From Deltaproteobacteria bacterium (GTDB lineage Bacteria > Myxococcota_A > Polyangia > GCA-2747355 > JADLHG01): a DNA stretch of 64,000 nt. The position numbers were made by a program, and so were the translations under genes. Positions 8,223-17,524 of this stretch are shown in pieces. Positions within the stretch are counted from its first letter, which is position 1. Every line of letters begins with the position of its first letter. Where the stretch lies: NCBI GenBank assembly GCA_020848905.1, contig JADLHG010000059.1, positions 62,001 to 126,000 of the forward strand. The letters run 5' to 3'. The notes beneath the pieces are model-generated. The model had not been told where the DNA came from and did no database searches. It saw nothing but the letters and a program-made list of their open reading frames with translations.

Positions 8223-9323
8223 ATGAAGAAGGCCGGGCTCGGGCTCACCGCACTCCTCGCAGCGCTGCTCTTCGTGGTGGCGTGCGACGGCAGCCCGTCG
8301 GCGCGGGATGGCTCGGGAAGGCGGCTCGACGACGGAGGCGTGACGGAGGACGGGCGCGCGGCCCTCGAGGCCGGCGGACCCCACGACAGCGCGTCCGGCC
8401 CATGGGACGCCCGGGCAGCGCTCGACCTTCTCGGTGACGGTCCGCGCCGCGACGGCGCCGCACCCCGCGATGGGTCGCCAGGGCCCGCTCCCGACAGTCG
8501 CTCGCAGCCGACGGGCGACGCGGGCGCGCTCTGCGTGGGGAGCACACCCGCTGCCGTCTTCGTGCAGAAGGTGACCGAGCTCCCGGACTACACGCAGACC
8601 GACTCCGCCTACGGCGGCTTCGCGAACGGGGGCAACTACCACTGCGGGCCCACGGCCGTCTCGAACTCGCTCGTCTGGCTCGCGGACCACGGCCACCCGG
8701 GCCTGATGGCCCACTCGAGCGACCGGAAGAAGGACCAGCACGACCTCATCGCCACGCTTGGCTCGGCGACCTACCTCGCCACGAGCGCGCAGGGCTACGG
8801 CACGCCCCCGTCGAACCTGCTCCCGGGGTTGAAGAGGTACCTGCAGGACAAGGGCGTGGCCTATCGTTCGCTGAAATGGCAGGGCTGGTCTCCCATCCCC
8901 ATCGGGGCGGAGTTCGACACGGGGGTCGCCCTCCCGTCGCTCGACTGGATCAAGCTCGGCATCCAGGGCCGAAACGTCGCGTGGCTGCTCATCGCCATGG
9001 GCACGCACGACCCGCAGACCGACGTGCACCGGATCGCGAACGGACACTGGCTGACGGTCGTGGGCCACGGCACGACCGGCTCGACGAGCGACCCGCGTTA
9101 CCTCGTGGTGCACGATCCCTGGACGGGCGGAAGCGTGACCCACGCCTACGTGCAGACCGAGCGGCTCGGCGGCGGCACGCTCACGGTGGACCCGCAGCTC
9201 CTGCCGGGGGGGCTCACGCGGAGCGCGGCGGGCTACTACCGCCTGCGAGGGCCCTTCTCGTTCTCGCAGCCGGAGGTCCTGCTCCTCGGCGCGGTGGTGC
9301 TCGAGCTCCCCTGCACGCCCTGA
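8223..9323 (+). CDS. Lipoprotein with C39-like cysteine peptidase domain
   Basis: A 366-residue protein. Signal peptide with lipobox VVAC near residue 21, then about 75 residues of D/G/R-rich linker. From about residue 105 the sequence fits C39-like papain-fold domains: C141 in NYHCGPTAVSNSLVWLADHG, H275 in IANGHWLTVVGHG, and YLVVHDPW supplying the third catalytic residue. C39-like domains outside ABC transporters act as secreted peptidases or bind peptides. It is probably surface-attached through lipid and linker. It ends 13 bp before the convergent hypB gene. Confidence 0.8.
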   Translation: MKKAGLGLTALLAALLFVVACDGSPSARDGSGRRLDDGGVTEDGRAALEAGGPHDSASGPWDARAALDLLGDGPRRDGAAPRDGSPGPAPDSRSQPTGDAGALCVGSTPAAVFVQKVTELPDYTQTDSAYGGFANGGNYHCGPTAVSNSLVWLADHGHPGLMAHSSDRKKDQHDLIATLGSATYLATSAQGYGTPPSNLLPGLKRYLQDKGVAYRSLKWQGWSPIPIGAEFDTGVALPSLDWIKLGIQGRNVAWLLIAMGTHDPQTDVHRIANGHWLTVVGHGTTGSTSDPRYLVVHDPWTGGSVTHAYVQTERLGGGTLTVDPQLLPGGLTRSAAGYYRLRGPFSFSQPEVLLLGAVVLELPCTP

Positions 9324-9336
9324 GGGCGGTGGGTCC

Positions 9337-10119
9337 TTACGCCGCGCGCGCGAGACGCACGAGCCAGTCGCACCAGGCATCCATCCCATCGCCCGTGAGG
9401 GCGGAGAGGCAGAGCGCCTCGAGCCGCGGTCGCACCCGCCGCGCGTCGGAGAGGCACCGCTCGGGGTCGAAGGGCACGTGGGGCAGCAGGTCGAGCTTGC
9501 TCAGCACGAGGAGGTCCGCGCAGGCCACGGCCTCCGGATACTTCTCGGGCTTGTCGTCCCCTTCGGTCACCGAGAGCAGCACCACGCGCCGCGTCTCGCC
9601 GAGCGCGAAGAGCGCCGGGCAGATGAGGTTCCCCACGTTCTCGATGAAGAGCAGGCCTCCCTCGAGCGGGGGGAGCCGCTCGAGCGCGTGCCCGACCATG
9701 TGCGCGTCTAGATGGCAGCCCCGCCCGGTGTTGAGCTGCAGCGCGGGCACACCGAGCGTGCGGAGCCGCTCCGCGTCCCGGCTGGTCCGCGGGTCGCCCT
9801 CGATCACCGCGAGCGGCAGGCGGTCGCCGAGCCGCCTCACTGTCGCCTCGAGAAGCGTGGTCTTCCCCGCCCCCGGGCTCGCGAGCAGTCCCACCGCGGC
9901 GATCCTCCGCGCGGCGAGCCACTCCCGGTTCCTCGTCGCGTAGGCGTCGTTCTTGGCTAGCAGATCGTGCTCCACGCGGATCACGCGCGACGCACGCGCG
10001 TGGTCGTGCGCGTGGTCGTGCGCGTGGTCGTGCGCGTGTGCGTGGTCGTGCGCGTGGTCGCCCAGCGCATCCCCGTCAAGATGCACTTCCTCGTGCCCAC
10101 AGCCGCAGCTCCCGCACAT
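9337..10119 (-). CDS. hypB: Hydrogenase/urease nickel incorporation GTPase HypB
   Basis: A 260-residue protein starting at ATG 10119, 2 bp after hypA ends. The N-terminus carries the CGxCGC metal site typical of HypB. A His-rich tract of alternating His-Asp/His-Ala follows, thought to store nickel. The G domain has P-loop LLASPGAGKTTLLE, ENVGNLICPA with the switch region, VTEGDDKPEKYP, and SKLDLLP (base recognition). HypB hydrolyses GTP to drive nickel delivery into [NiFe] hydrogenase together with HypA. No hydrogenase or other hyp gene is visible in the window, so the target enzyme must be encoded elsewhere, or the pair serves another nickel enzyme. Confidence 0.95.
   Translation of the reverse strand: MCGSCGCGHEEVHLDGDALGDHAHDHAHAHDHAHDHAHDHARASRVIRVEHDLLAKNDAYATRNREWLAARRIAAVGLLASPGAGKTTLLEATVRRLGDRLPLAVIEGDPRTSRDAERLRTLGVPALQLNTGRGCHLDAHMVGHALERLPPLEGGLLFIENVGNLICPALFALGETRRVVLLSVTEGDDKPEKYPEAVACADLLVLSKLDLLPHVPFDPERCLSDARRVRPRLEALCLSALTGDGMDAWCDWLVRLARAA
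9999..10060 (-). repeat. 12-bp tandem repeat encoding the HypB His-rich tract
   Basis: Unit CGTGGTCGTGCG (plus strand) is repeated at 9999, 10011, 10023 and 10041, with a partial fifth unit at 10053. It encodes the repeated His-Asp-His-Ala part of HypB and could change length by slippage. Confidence 0.85.
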
Positions 10120-10121
10120 CG

Positions 10122-10463
10122 TCAGTCGACCTCCAGCTCGGCCAGCCGCAGCCTGTCCCCGGCCACGAGGGAAAGCTCGTATCCGCCGCAGCGCGGGCAG
10201 GGCTCGAAGCGGCTCGGCAACGGCACTTCCGTGGCGCACGGCGCACAGCGCGCGCGTCCTAGTTCCTCGACGAGCTCGAGCGTCGCGCCCTCCACCGCGG
10301 TGCCTCGGGCCACGACCTCGAAGGCGAAGCGAAGCGCCTCGGGCTCCACCCCCGCGAGCTGGCCCACCACGACGCGCACCGTCCGCACGCGCGCGACCGC
10401 GTGCCGCTGCGCCTCGGTGCAGGCGACCTCCACGAGCTCACGACACAGCGACAGCTCGTGCAT
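10122..10463 (-). CDS. hypA: Hydrogenase maturation nickel metallochaperone HypA
   Basis: A 113-residue protein, the usual HypA length. The ATG at 10463 gives the invariant MHELSL start, whose His2 binds nickel. The zinc site is made of two CxxC pairs: CAPC and CPRC, separated by 15 residues. HypA hands nickel to the hydrogenase large subunit with HypB. It is the promoter-proximal gene of a two-gene operon; its stop is 2 bp before the hypB start. The upstream 109 bp is shared with a divergent small lipoprotein gene and shows no strong promoter. Confidence 0.95.
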   Translation of the reverse strand: MHELSLCRELVEVACTEAQRHAVARVRTVRVVVGQLAGVEPEALRFAFEVVARGTAVEGATLELVEELGRARCAPCATEVPLPSRFEPCPRCGGYELSLVAGDRLRLAELEVD

Positions 10464-10572
10464 CGAGACCCCTCGGACCCAGATCAGCTCTACCGTGAAT
10501 GTCCCCCGCTCCACGCCGCGCGTCGAGTATCCTCTGAAGGTACCTGCTACATCGCTCCTCTGGGGGGAACCG

Positions 10573-10806
10573 ATGGACCCGTCACCGAAACGCTCCTGCC
10601 GCACGCGCTCGCCCTATCGTGGCTTGCTGGCCGCCCTGCTCCTGTCGGCCTGCGCCCGCGACCCCGTGGCTGGCCCCGCTCGGGACAGTCGATCCGTAGC
10701 AGATGCTCCCACGCCACCGATCGGGCGGCGCAACGTTGGGCCTTCACCTCCGAACCCCGACGCGAGCTTCCATTGCCACGGGAACCGCAACGTGGTGGCC
10801 CTGTGA
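10573..10806 (+). CDS. Small lipoprotein
   Basis: A 77-residue product from ATG 10573, preceded by GGGGGGAA. It has a positively charged N-terminus (KRSCRTRSPYRG), a short hydrophobic core and lipobox LSAC, so the mature protein is only about 50 residues, ending SFHCHGNRNVVAL. No family was recognised. The signal peptide and good spacing favour a real gene, but its small size and the GC-rich context leave doubt. It lies between divergent hypA and a convergent lipoprotein gene 16 bp away. Confidence 0.5.
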   Translation: MDPSPKRSCRTRSPYRGLLAALLLSACARDPVAGPARDSRSVADAPTPPIGRRNVGPSPPNPDASFHCHGNRNVVAL

Positions 10807-10822
10807 CGCGCGCGCCGCCGCT

Positions 10823-11506
10823 TCAATAGGTGAAGACCCAGGTCGCCTTGGCCTGCGGGGTGGTCATCGTCCCCGAGTACATCCCCATCGTCTGATCGAT
10901 GTTGCAGCCGCTCTGGTCCGCCTCACCGAGGGTGATGGAGGTCTTCGTGGCGTTCTGGACCAGGCTGTCGGTCTTGCAGTCCCAGACGTGGCTCACCGGG
11001 CCCTTGTCGCTGTCATACGTCACGCTCTTCTTCACCGCGTCTACCGTGACCTTGTAGGACTTGCCGGCGGTGAAGGTGTTGTTCGCGTCCACGCCGTTCA
11101 CCAGCAGGCACTTGAGCAGCGTGCTGCCGGCCAAGGCCCGGAAGGCGTCGTCGATCTCCTTCTGCGTGTAGGCGCACGAGGTGGCGCCGTCCCGACTCGC
11201 GCCGTCCTTGCTCGCCCCATCCTTGCCCGTGCCGCCGTCGCGCTTCGGATTCGACGCCTCCGCGCTCGCCCCCTTGTCGGTGACGTTGCCATCCCGGGGC
11301 GCCAGGCCGTCGGCGGACCCGCCCCCGTCCCCGGAAGGCCCACGATCCGCACCGCCGCCCCCATCACCAACCGCACCCCGGTCGCTCGTGCCGCCGCTTC
11401 CGTCTGTCGCGAGTCCCCCCTGGTCGACCGTCGTGCTCGTCGTGGAACTGCACGCCCCGCACCACAGCAGCGCCGCGCTCAACACCAAACCTCGTCGCTG
11501 AATCAC
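10823..11506 (-). CDS. Lipoprotein with long Asp/Gly linker and small C-terminal domain
   Basis: A 227-residue protein. I chose the GTG at 11506 because GGAGGAG lies just upstream and the product then starts with a compact signal peptide ending in lipobox CGAC; the upstream part of the frame is not signal-like. Residues ~25-105 are a low-complexity linker (repeats such as GKDGASKDGASRDGA). The C-terminal ~115 residues form a small domain with four cysteines (SCAYTQ, LKCLLV, WDCKTD, SGCNID), ending in aromatic WVFTY. No family was recognised. It is divergent from the next lipoprotein gene, with a 192-bp shared upstream region. Confidence 0.75.
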   Translation of the reverse strand: MIQRRGLVLSAALLWCGACSSTTSTTVDQGGLATDGSGGTSDRGAVGDGGGGADRGPSGDGGGSADGLAPRDGNVTDKGASAEASNPKRDGGTGKDGASKDGASRDGATSCAYTQKEIDDAFRALAGSTLLKCLLVNGVDANNTFTAGKSYKVTVDAVKKSVTYDSDKGPVSHVWDCKTDSLVQNATKTSITLGEADQSGCNIDQTMGMYSGTMTTPQAKATWVFTY

Positions 11507-11698
11507 GCTCTCCTCCGCTCGTCTCGATAGAGGCCGCGATGGCTCGCCCTCCGGCGAGGGCGCTCCACTCCACCCCGGCCCGCCCGGCCCGTCAAGCGCC
11601 ACCGTGCGGCGGCACGCAGTCCCGCGTCCAACGCCCGCGGGAGCGCGCGCCCACAAATGAGGGAGGAGCGCCCTCTCCTGCTATGCTCAACGCACGCG

Positions 11699-12304
11699 AT
11701 GCCCCGATTCCTTCCGGCGACGCTCCGTGCTCTGCGTACCTGCACCGTCGTGGCGTCGTGTCTGCTCGTCAGCGCGTGCCTCCGGGGAGGCTTCGATCCC
11801 CCCCGCCCGACGGGCGACGGCGCGGGGAACGGGACCGCCGATGCCGCGCACGGCCTCGACGGACCGGTCGGCGACCGCGGACTTCTGGACGGCCTTCCCG
11901 CCACGGACCTGCGCCGCGACGGTCCCAAGACCGACGGACGACGCGTCGACGCGCTCGCCTCGGACGCGCGGCCCTCGGACGCGCCCCGGCCCGCGGACGC
12001 CCGCCCCCGCGACGCGCGACCTCCGGACGGCCCGCGGAAGGACGCTCGGCTCGGCGACAGCCGCCCCCCCCAGCCGAAGGTGGACGGCTTCGTCATCCCC
12101 GTGAGCTGCGGCAACAAGAAGTGCGAGCCCCTGAGCGGCGAGACGGCCGCCAACTGCCTGCTCGACTGCCACTGCGGAAACATCACGACCGAGTACTGGC
12201 TGGGCGAGGACTGCGACGGCACGGACCAGGAGTGCGCCTGGCAGTCGGGCGAGATGTGCGATCAGTTCTGCAAGTGCGTCCAGCGCCCGCCACCGCCGCC
12301 CTGA
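11699..12304 (+). CDS. Lipoprotein with Asp-rich linker and Cys-rich tail
   Basis: A 201-residue lipoprotein from ATG 11699. Lipobox VSAC closes the signal peptide. Residues ~30-125 are a linker rich in Asp, Arg, Pro and Gly with loose repeats (DARPSDAPRPADARPRDARP). The last ~70 residues hold about ten cysteines (SCGNKKCEPLSGETAANC, CHCGN, EDCDGTDQEC, MCDQFCKCVQ), probably a disulfide-bonded module. This resembles short Cys-rich domains of surface proteins, but no named family was recognised. It converges with the next gene after a 24-bp gap. Confidence 0.75.
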   Translation: MPRFLPATLRALRTCTVVASCLLVSACLRGGFDPPRPTGDGAGNGTADAAHGLDGPVGDRGLLDGLPATDLRRDGPKTDGRRVDALASDARPSDAPRPADARPRDARPPDGPRKDARLGDSRPPQPKVDGFVIPVSCGNKKCEPLSGETAANCLLDCHCGNITTEYWLGEDCDGTDQECAWQSGEMCDQFCKCVQRPPPPP

Positions 12305-12328
12305 CAGAGGTCGCGGCCGCCTTACGCC

Positions 12329-14188
12329 TCAGCAGCCGGTCAGGAGCGTCACGTCGTCCACGTAGACGCCTTCGCGCGTCCCGGTCGTCGACTCCGCCGT
12401 CACCGAGAGCTCGAGGGTCAGGGTCTGTCCCTTGAAGCGCGAGAGGTCCACGACCACGTCGATCCAGGTGCGAGCCGGATGGGGCGCGCCGGAGGGTTCA
12501 CCCTTGCGCCAGAGCTCGGCGCCCCCCTTCACCCGCAGGAAGATCGGATCGTAGGTGGAGCTCGTGAACGTGTCGTGCCAGAGGGAGAAGCGCAGGGCCG
12601 CGCCGCCGCTCGCGGGGAGCGTGATCGGGGCGAGGGTCAGGACCCCCGAGTTGTCTACGCCGGCGGTGACGAAGCTCTTCGCCTGCGGATCGCCGTAGTA
12701 GAGGGCGTTCGTCCCGCTCACCGAACGGGCCCCCGAGACGACCTGCCACTTCACCTTGTTCGCCGGATCGGTGTGCGTCTCCGTGTAGCCCGCGGGGAAG
12801 GTCGTGGCCGCGTCGAAGCTCTGCGCCGACGCGCCCACGCCCGTCTTCACGGACCAGTGCGTGGTGCTCTGGGCGGCGTCGCAGGTGAAGCACTGGCTGG
12901 TGTGCAGCTCGCCCGGCTTGTAGCACCGACGATCCATCGTGCAGCCGCCTGTGATGGGCGTCCACACCGTCTGGCTCTTCGCCGGGTCGCACTCGCGGCA
13001 CAGCTCCTGCGCGTAAGGCGCGGGCCGGTCTCCCTTGGCCAGGCACCTCCTCTCGATGTAGCAGTTGCCGTCCGTGACGGTCCAGGCCGCAGGGTTCTTC
13101 GCCACGTTACAGACGGCGCAACTTCCGCCGGGCGCGCTCTTGCCGTCAGCGTAGCACTCGAGCGGCACCGGCGGACCCCCCGGAGTCGGCGGTATCAGGG
13201 AGATGGCGCAGATGCCGGTGCGCATGGTCCAGCCGGTGGTGCTCTTCGAGACGTCGCACACCCCGCACCCGTCCGACGACGCCGTACCATCGGGCACGCA
13301 CTTGCCGGGATCCCCGGGACCGCTCAGCACGGTGCACAAGGCCTTGGTGGAAATCCACACGGTCTGGCTGGTCGCCGGTTCGCACGCCCCGCAGCCGTTC
13401 GGCGCGAGCTCCCCCTTCGACCAGCACTTCCCGTTCACGAAGCATGAGTCCGGCGCGATCGTCGCCTGGCCACAGCCCCCCTTGCCGTCGCAGGCCCCCT
13501 TGAAGCAGCTCGCGCCGGGCGGATAGCACTGGGTGCTGAAGTCGGTCCCCTTGCAGAGCCCGGCCTGGCAGAAGTCGTCCTTGGTGCACGGATCCCCGTC
13601 GTCGCAGACGCCCCCCGTGGCCGACGAGAGCGCGCTCTGACTCTCGGCTGGGCGACATTCCGAGCAGGGCTCGGCGGGCGGTCGCTCGCCGGACTTCAGA
13701 CAGACCAGCGCCCCTTTGCCGTCGGGGCCCACCACCGGCACCGCGCAGCTCCCCTCCTTGATCTTGTGCTCGCAGAGCCCCTTGCCCTTGCAGGTGTCCA
13801 CCGTGCAGTCGAGCCCGTCGTCGCAGCGCTGCACCGCCGCGGGCCGGCACTTGTAGTCGGCGCCGCAGACGGGGTTCACCGCGCACGGGTTCTCGAGCGC
13901 GCAGGGGGCCCCGGGCACGGCGCACGCCGGGAGCGGGCCGAAGCCGTCCGGGATCGTCGGGCTGCCGCCTCCGTCGGTCGCGACGCCGCCGTCGCTCCCC
14001 GCGCCCGCGCGGCAGGTCCCCGCCTGGCACACGAGCCCGCTGTTGCAGGTCTGGTTGGGATAGCAGGCCTGCCCCTCGGTGCCCGGTTGCACGAGCTCGG
14101 TTCCGCCGCAGCCGGCGCCCGCGAGCCCGACCGCGAGCGCCGGACCGAGGAGGAGACGCACCTTCATCGCCATCGTGGTCGCGCGCAT
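12329..14188 (-). CDS. Lipoprotein with six Cys-rich repeats and a C-terminal beta-sandwich
   Basis: A 619-residue protein. ATG 14188 has GAGGAG upstream; a second in-frame ATG at 14173 is possible. Lipobox GAGC, then a CYPNQTCNSGLVC module shared with the next gene upstream. Six tandem units follow the pattern C-x3-G-x(5-9)-C-x2-C-x(4)-S/N-x-x-x-W (examples CWSKGELAPNGCGACEPA and CYKPGELHTSQCFTCDAA). The first unit lacks the Trp. The last ~160 residues form a MAM/jelly-roll-like domain (FDAATTFPAGYT through VYVDDVTLLTGC). It is likely surface-exposed and binds a ligand. It lies 10 bp downstream of the VWA lipoprotein gene and is surely its operon partner. Confidence 0.8.
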   Translation of the reverse strand: MRATTMAMKVRLLLGPALAVGLAGAGCGGTELVQPGTEGQACYPNQTCNSGLVCQAGTCRAGAGSDGGVATDGGGSPTIPDGFGPLPACAVPGAPCALENPCAVNPVCGADYKCRPAAVQRCDDGLDCTVDTCKGKGLCEHKIKEGSCAVPVVGPDGKGALVCLKSGERPPAEPCSECRPAESQSALSSATGGVCDDGDPCTKDDFCQAGLCKGTDFSTQCYPPGASCFKGACDGKGGCGQATIAPDSCFVNGKCWSKGELAPNGCGACEPATSQTVWISTKALCTVLSGPGDPGKCVPDGTASSDGCGVCDVSKSTTGWTMRTGICAISLIPPTPGGPPVPLECYADGKSAPGGSCAVCNVAKNPAAWTVTDGNCYIERRCLAKGDRPAPYAQELCRECDPAKSQTVWTPITGGCTMDRRCYKPGELHTSQCFTCDAAQSTTHWSVKTGVGASAQSFDAATTFPAGYTETHTDPANKVKWQVVSGARSVSGTNALYYGDPQAKSFVTAGVDNSGVLTLAPITLPASGGAALRFSLWHDTFTSSTYDPIFLRVKGGAELWRKGEPSGAPHPARTWIDVVVDLSRFKGQTLTLELSVTAESTTGTREGVYVDDVTLLTGC

Positions 14189-14198
14189 GATCGCCTCC

Positions 14199-16547
14199 TC
14201 ACTTGGTCCAGGTTTGGTAGGAGACCACGATGCGGCTCCCCTTCTTGAGCGTCAGGCCCACGAAGCGCAGCGCCCCCGAGCCGGCCTCGAAGGCGAAGCC
14301 CGGCGAACCGCCGCGGACGAGCTCCTTGCCGTCCAGCGTGACCCGCAGGCTGCTCGTGATCGGTCGGCCCTCGAGCAGGATCGGCTTGAGCTGCCGCAGC
14401 ATCTTCTCGAGCGCCGCGCGGACGTTGGCGACCACGTCGCCGCAGAGCGTGACCTGCGCCCCACCCGTGGCCGCCATGACCTCCTGGTAGCCGTAGGGCA
14501 CATCGGCCCCCATCCCGTCGCAGCCCGACGCGTCGGCGCAGGTGGCCCCGACGACGTAGAAGGTGGCGCGGGTCTCGGGGTCGCTCTTGCCCGTGAAGGC
14601 GTCGAGGAAGGGCTGCACGATCGTCGCGAGCTGGCTCGTCTTGTCGGGCGCGAGCGGGCACCTCCTCGCCTCGTTGTAGGAGATGACCTTGGAGAGCTCG
14701 TTAGACATCTCGTCGCTCACGACCAGAATCGCGACCTCCGCCCCCTTGCGCAGCTTGGTCGGATCGCCGTCGGCGCGCGGCAGGTGCCGCTTGATCGCCT
14801 CGAGGGCGTTGGTCAGGCCGTACTCCGAGCCCCCCTCGTAGCCCGGTGGGTTCGCCACGCAGCCGGCGATGGTCGCCAGCTCGTTCGCCGCGAGAAACCG
14901 GTCGGGGCCCCCGTCGTCCGACTGGTTCGTCGTGGCCACGGAACAGAACTTCCCGACGCCGGCCTTCGACCCGCCCGTGCCGTTCGGATCGATTAGGTTC
15001 GTCACCCCCACGCGAAAGTCGATCCCGCTCGCCGCGAGGCCCGCGAGCACAGCGGGCAACCCGAGCTGCAGCTTCTTCAGCCGCTCGTACATGCTCCCCG
15101 ACTCGTCCCCGACCCAGATGAGGTCCAGCATCGGGGCCTTCTCCACCACCTGCCCCTCGCAGCCGCGACCGAGCTTGGCCGCCGCCGCGGCGAGCGCGCT
15201 CCCGTCCGCGAGCTCGAGCGAGAGCGCCGCCGTGCGCTTGGTCGGGTCCTCGAATTGCGCGCGCGGCGTCACGGCCACCACGTAGGCCACGCGCCCGTCG
15301 GCGCGCAGCACGAGCGAGAGCCGGACGAGGTAGCCATCCGTCGGGACACCGAAGGGGGCGGGCAAGCCGGTGAGCGCACCGCCCGGCAGACCGAGAAGCG
15401 CGGCCAGGATGCGGGCCCGCGCCGTGCTCGGGTCCGTCGCGTCCTTGAGGGTGATATCGAGAAGGGCTCCCGCGTAGAGGGGCAACCCATCGTGGGTCTT
15501 GCTCGCCGCGGGCTGGCTGCGGAGCTGCAGCTTCGGCGAGGGAGTCGGCGGCGGAGCTCCCGGGGAAGGTGCGGGCCCGGGGTCGACCGCGGCCAGAGAC
15601 GCGAGCGCGTTCAGGACCTGCGGAAAGGCCTCCTCCAGCGTCTTGGCCGTCGTCGGCGCGATCGCCACAACCCCCGCCACCGCCCCGTCCGCCCCCGCGT
15701 AGTCCACGCAGAAGGCAGCCGTCTCCTTGCCCACGCCCGCGATGCTCACCTTCTGCCAGGTCGGCTTCCCCGACACCGCGAGCGCCAGGTCGGCGTCGGT
15801 GTCTCGCTTTACCTCGAGCGAGGCCTGGCTCGCGTCGCAGATCCCGTTGCCCACCAGGCGGTCGGTGCCCAGGCCGAAGGTATCGACGGCGACGGCGCTC
15901 GACTCGCCGCGCGCGCAGGCGAGCGCCGCGACCGGTTTGCACGCCCCCTGCTCGCAGCTCTGACCGGCAGCGCAAGCCCCGGCCGCCACGTCGGGGCAGC
16001 CGGCGAGCTTCTCGCCGCAGGTGGCGCGGCAACACCCCACGCGCCCGTCCCCGTTGCGATCCTCCACCGCGTCGGGAAGACCGTCCCCGTCGCTGTCCAG
16101 GTCCACGTAGTCCGGGTAGCCGTCCTGGTCGGTGTCCCGCGGAGCGCCGGCCGCGCCGCTCGCCCCGCCCTCGATCGCGTCGGACACCCCGTCTCCGTCG
16201 CTGTCCCCATCGAGGTAGTCGGGCAGCCCGTCCGCGTCGCTGTCCCGACGCTGCGCGCAGCCCTCGACGAGATCGCCGAGCCCGTCACCGTCGGAGTCCT
16301 TGCCCGGCGCGCAGGAGCCCGGCGGGCCATCCACGATCGACGCCGCACCGTCCCGCACGGGCACTCCCCCGTCCAGGCTCGCGCACCGCCGGTCCGCACC
16401 GCAGGCGAGCCCCGCGTTGCAGGTGCCGTTCGGATAGCAGGCCCCGCCGGCCGTGCCGGTCGTGCCCAGGTCCGCGACCACTCTTTCCGTGCCGCAGGCC
16501 GCGAGCAGCAGCGCCAGCGCCGCGCCCAGCCGTCCCGTGTTTCGCAT
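14199..16547 (-). CDS. Lipoprotein with thrombospondin type-3 repeats and a VWA domain
   Basis: A 782-residue lipoprotein (lipobox LAAC). An N-terminal [13 protein letters not shown] module resembles that of its operon partner. Residues ~80-185 contain calcium-binding thrombospondin type-3 repeats ([52 protein letters not shown]). A middle region of ~270 residues is unassigned. A von Willebrand A domain begins at [22 protein letters not shown] fits the DxSxS metal-ion site. The final segment ([20 protein letters not shown]) is beta-rich. Such proteins mediate calcium-dependent adhesion. It is the first gene of a two-gene operon. Confidence 0.88.
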   Translation of the reverse strand: MRNTGRLGAALALLLAACGTERVVADLGTTGTAGGACYPNGTCNAGLACGADRRCASLDGGVPVRDGAASIVDGPPGSCAPGKDSDGDGLGDLVEGCAQRRDSDADGLPDYLDGDSDGDGVSDAIEGGASGAAGAPRDTDQDGYPDYVDLDSDGDGLPDAVEDRNGDGRVGCCRATCGEKLAGCPDVAAGACAAGQSCEQGACKPVAALACARGESSAVAVDTFGLGTDRLVGNGICDASQASLEVKRDTDADLALAVSGKPTWQKVSIAGVGKETAAFCVDYAGADGAVAGVVAIAPTTAKTLEEAFPQVLNALASLAAVDPGPAPSPGAPPPTPSPKLQLRSQPAASKTHDGLPLYAGALLDITLKDATDPSTARARILAALLGLPGGALTGLPAPFGVPTDGYLVRLSLVLRADGRVAYVVAVTPRAQFEDPTKRTAALSLELADGSALAAAAAKLGRGCEGQVVEKAPMLDLIWVGDESGSMYERLKKLQLGLPAVLAGLAASGIDFRVGVTNLIDPNGTGGSKAGVGKFCSVATTNQSDDGGPDRFLAANELATIAGCVANPPGYEGGSEYGLTNALEAIKRHLPRADGDPTKLRKGAEVAILVVSDEMSNELSKVISYNEARRCPLAPDKTSQLATIVQPFLDAFTGKSDPETRATFYVVGATCADASGCDGMGADVPYGYQEVMAATGGAQVTLCGDVVANVRAALEKMLRQLKPILLEGRPITSSLRVTLDGKELVRGGSPGFAFEAGSGALRFVGLTLKKGSRIVVSYQTWTK

Positions 16548-16634
16548 CGAGTCCCCTCCGTCGTCGGGACGGGACGATAGCGAATCCCAGTATTTCGTAC
16601 AGGTGGAATCCGGCGGCGGGGGCTGATACGGGGG

Positions 16635-17117
16635 CTACTTCTTGGCGGTCTTCGGCTGCGCCATCATCTTCTCGGTGGCTGCCGCGTCCGCCTTGAGCAG
16701 GGCAGACATCTCCTTGCTCAGCGTGACCATCTTGGCCGTCGTGCTCCCCACCTCCGGGGGCATCTTGGCCATGTCGTGAGGCGCCGCCTCGAGGCTCACC
16801 GACGCCATCGCGGCCGCGATCTTCTTCGCCAGAGCCGCCAGCGCGTGGTGGTCCTTGGCCATCTTCTTCACGAACTTCAGCTCGGCCTTCGAGGCCTTGT
16901 CCTTGTTGCCGGACATCCACTTCGCGTGAGCGTCCATGTTCAGCGCGACCTGCTCCACCAGCTCCGAGAGCTTCTTGGGCAGCGGCGCCTTGGCCTTCAT
17001 GTACGCGCCACAGTCCTCCGCCTTCACGCTGCTCGGGGCAGCCTTCTCCTCGGCCTTCTCGGCCCAGACGGTCACCGGCAGAAGAAACATTCCGACACAA
17101 AGCGCCATCGTTCTCAT
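16635..17117 (-). CDS. Secreted helical protein of unknown function
   Basis: A 160-residue protein starting at ATG 17117 (GGAGAG upstream). The signal peptide ends VWAEK, cleaved by signal peptidase I after residue ~19. The mature part is nearly all Ala/Lys/Met/Glu-rich helix, with one Cys and a His pair (KDHHALAALAKKI), ending in a Lys-rich tail. It has no CxxCH heme site. Periplasmic location is likely. No family was recognised. It stands upstream of the VWA operon on the same strand, 87 bp away, so it could share a transcript. Confidence 0.7.
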   Translation of the reverse strand: MRTMALCVGMFLLPVTVWAEKAEEKAAPSSVKAEDCGAYMKAKAPLPKKLSELVEQVALNMDAHAKWMSGNKDKASKAELKFVKKMAKDHHALAALAKKIAAAMASVSLEAAPHDMAKMPPEVGSTTAKMVTLSKEMSALLKADAAATEKMMAQPKTAKK

Positions 17118-17524
17118 GTTGCACTCTCCTTTGCACGCACCGCACGCGGCAGGGCCGCCGCCAATGACCACAGGGCAAGTCGAGGAAACATGCGGCACGG
17201 AAGACACCGCCCGCGGCCCCTGAGCGCCGGTGGGAAACCCGCTCCACGCCCTTGCCCGCCCGCCGCTGCATACGCCCCCTGGCCCGGGCCGGTTACGATG
17301 CCACCCGCCGTGGCGCCTCCCCCCGCCGGCGCCGACGGTGGCACGGCTGCCCGAGCCCACGCCCTGAGGCCCCGGTTGCCACGGGCCCGAAGCGGGGAAG
17401 ACCCCGTCATTGCGTGGAGTCTCTGGTGCCCGGCCGCGCCGCGCGGGAGCGTCGCGCCCCGCCCCCCCGCGCCCGCACGCCTGCCCGCGCAGGCACGACC
17501 GTTGCACAGACCCTGCCCGGCCCC
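17118..17524. other. 407-bp divergent intergenic region
   Basis: This lies between a minus-strand secreted protein gene and the plus-strand adenosylhomocysteinase-like gene. It is extremely GC-rich and open in several frames, but I find no convincing gene. The only clear signal is a sigma54-like site at 17491-17506. Confidence 0.5.
17491..17506 (+). promoter_or_regulatory. Candidate sigma54 promoter for the adenosylhomocysteinase-like gene
   Basis: AGGCACGACCGTTGCA matches TGGCACG-N4-TTGCW with one mismatch. The predicted start is 17517, only 8 nt before the chosen ATG at 17525, which lacks a ribosome-binding site. Confidence 0.5.

Noticed and set aside
9999-10060. Regularly spaced short repeats suggesting a CRISPR array
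   Set aside because: Units are 12 bp with no spacers and encode the HypB His-rich tract in frame.
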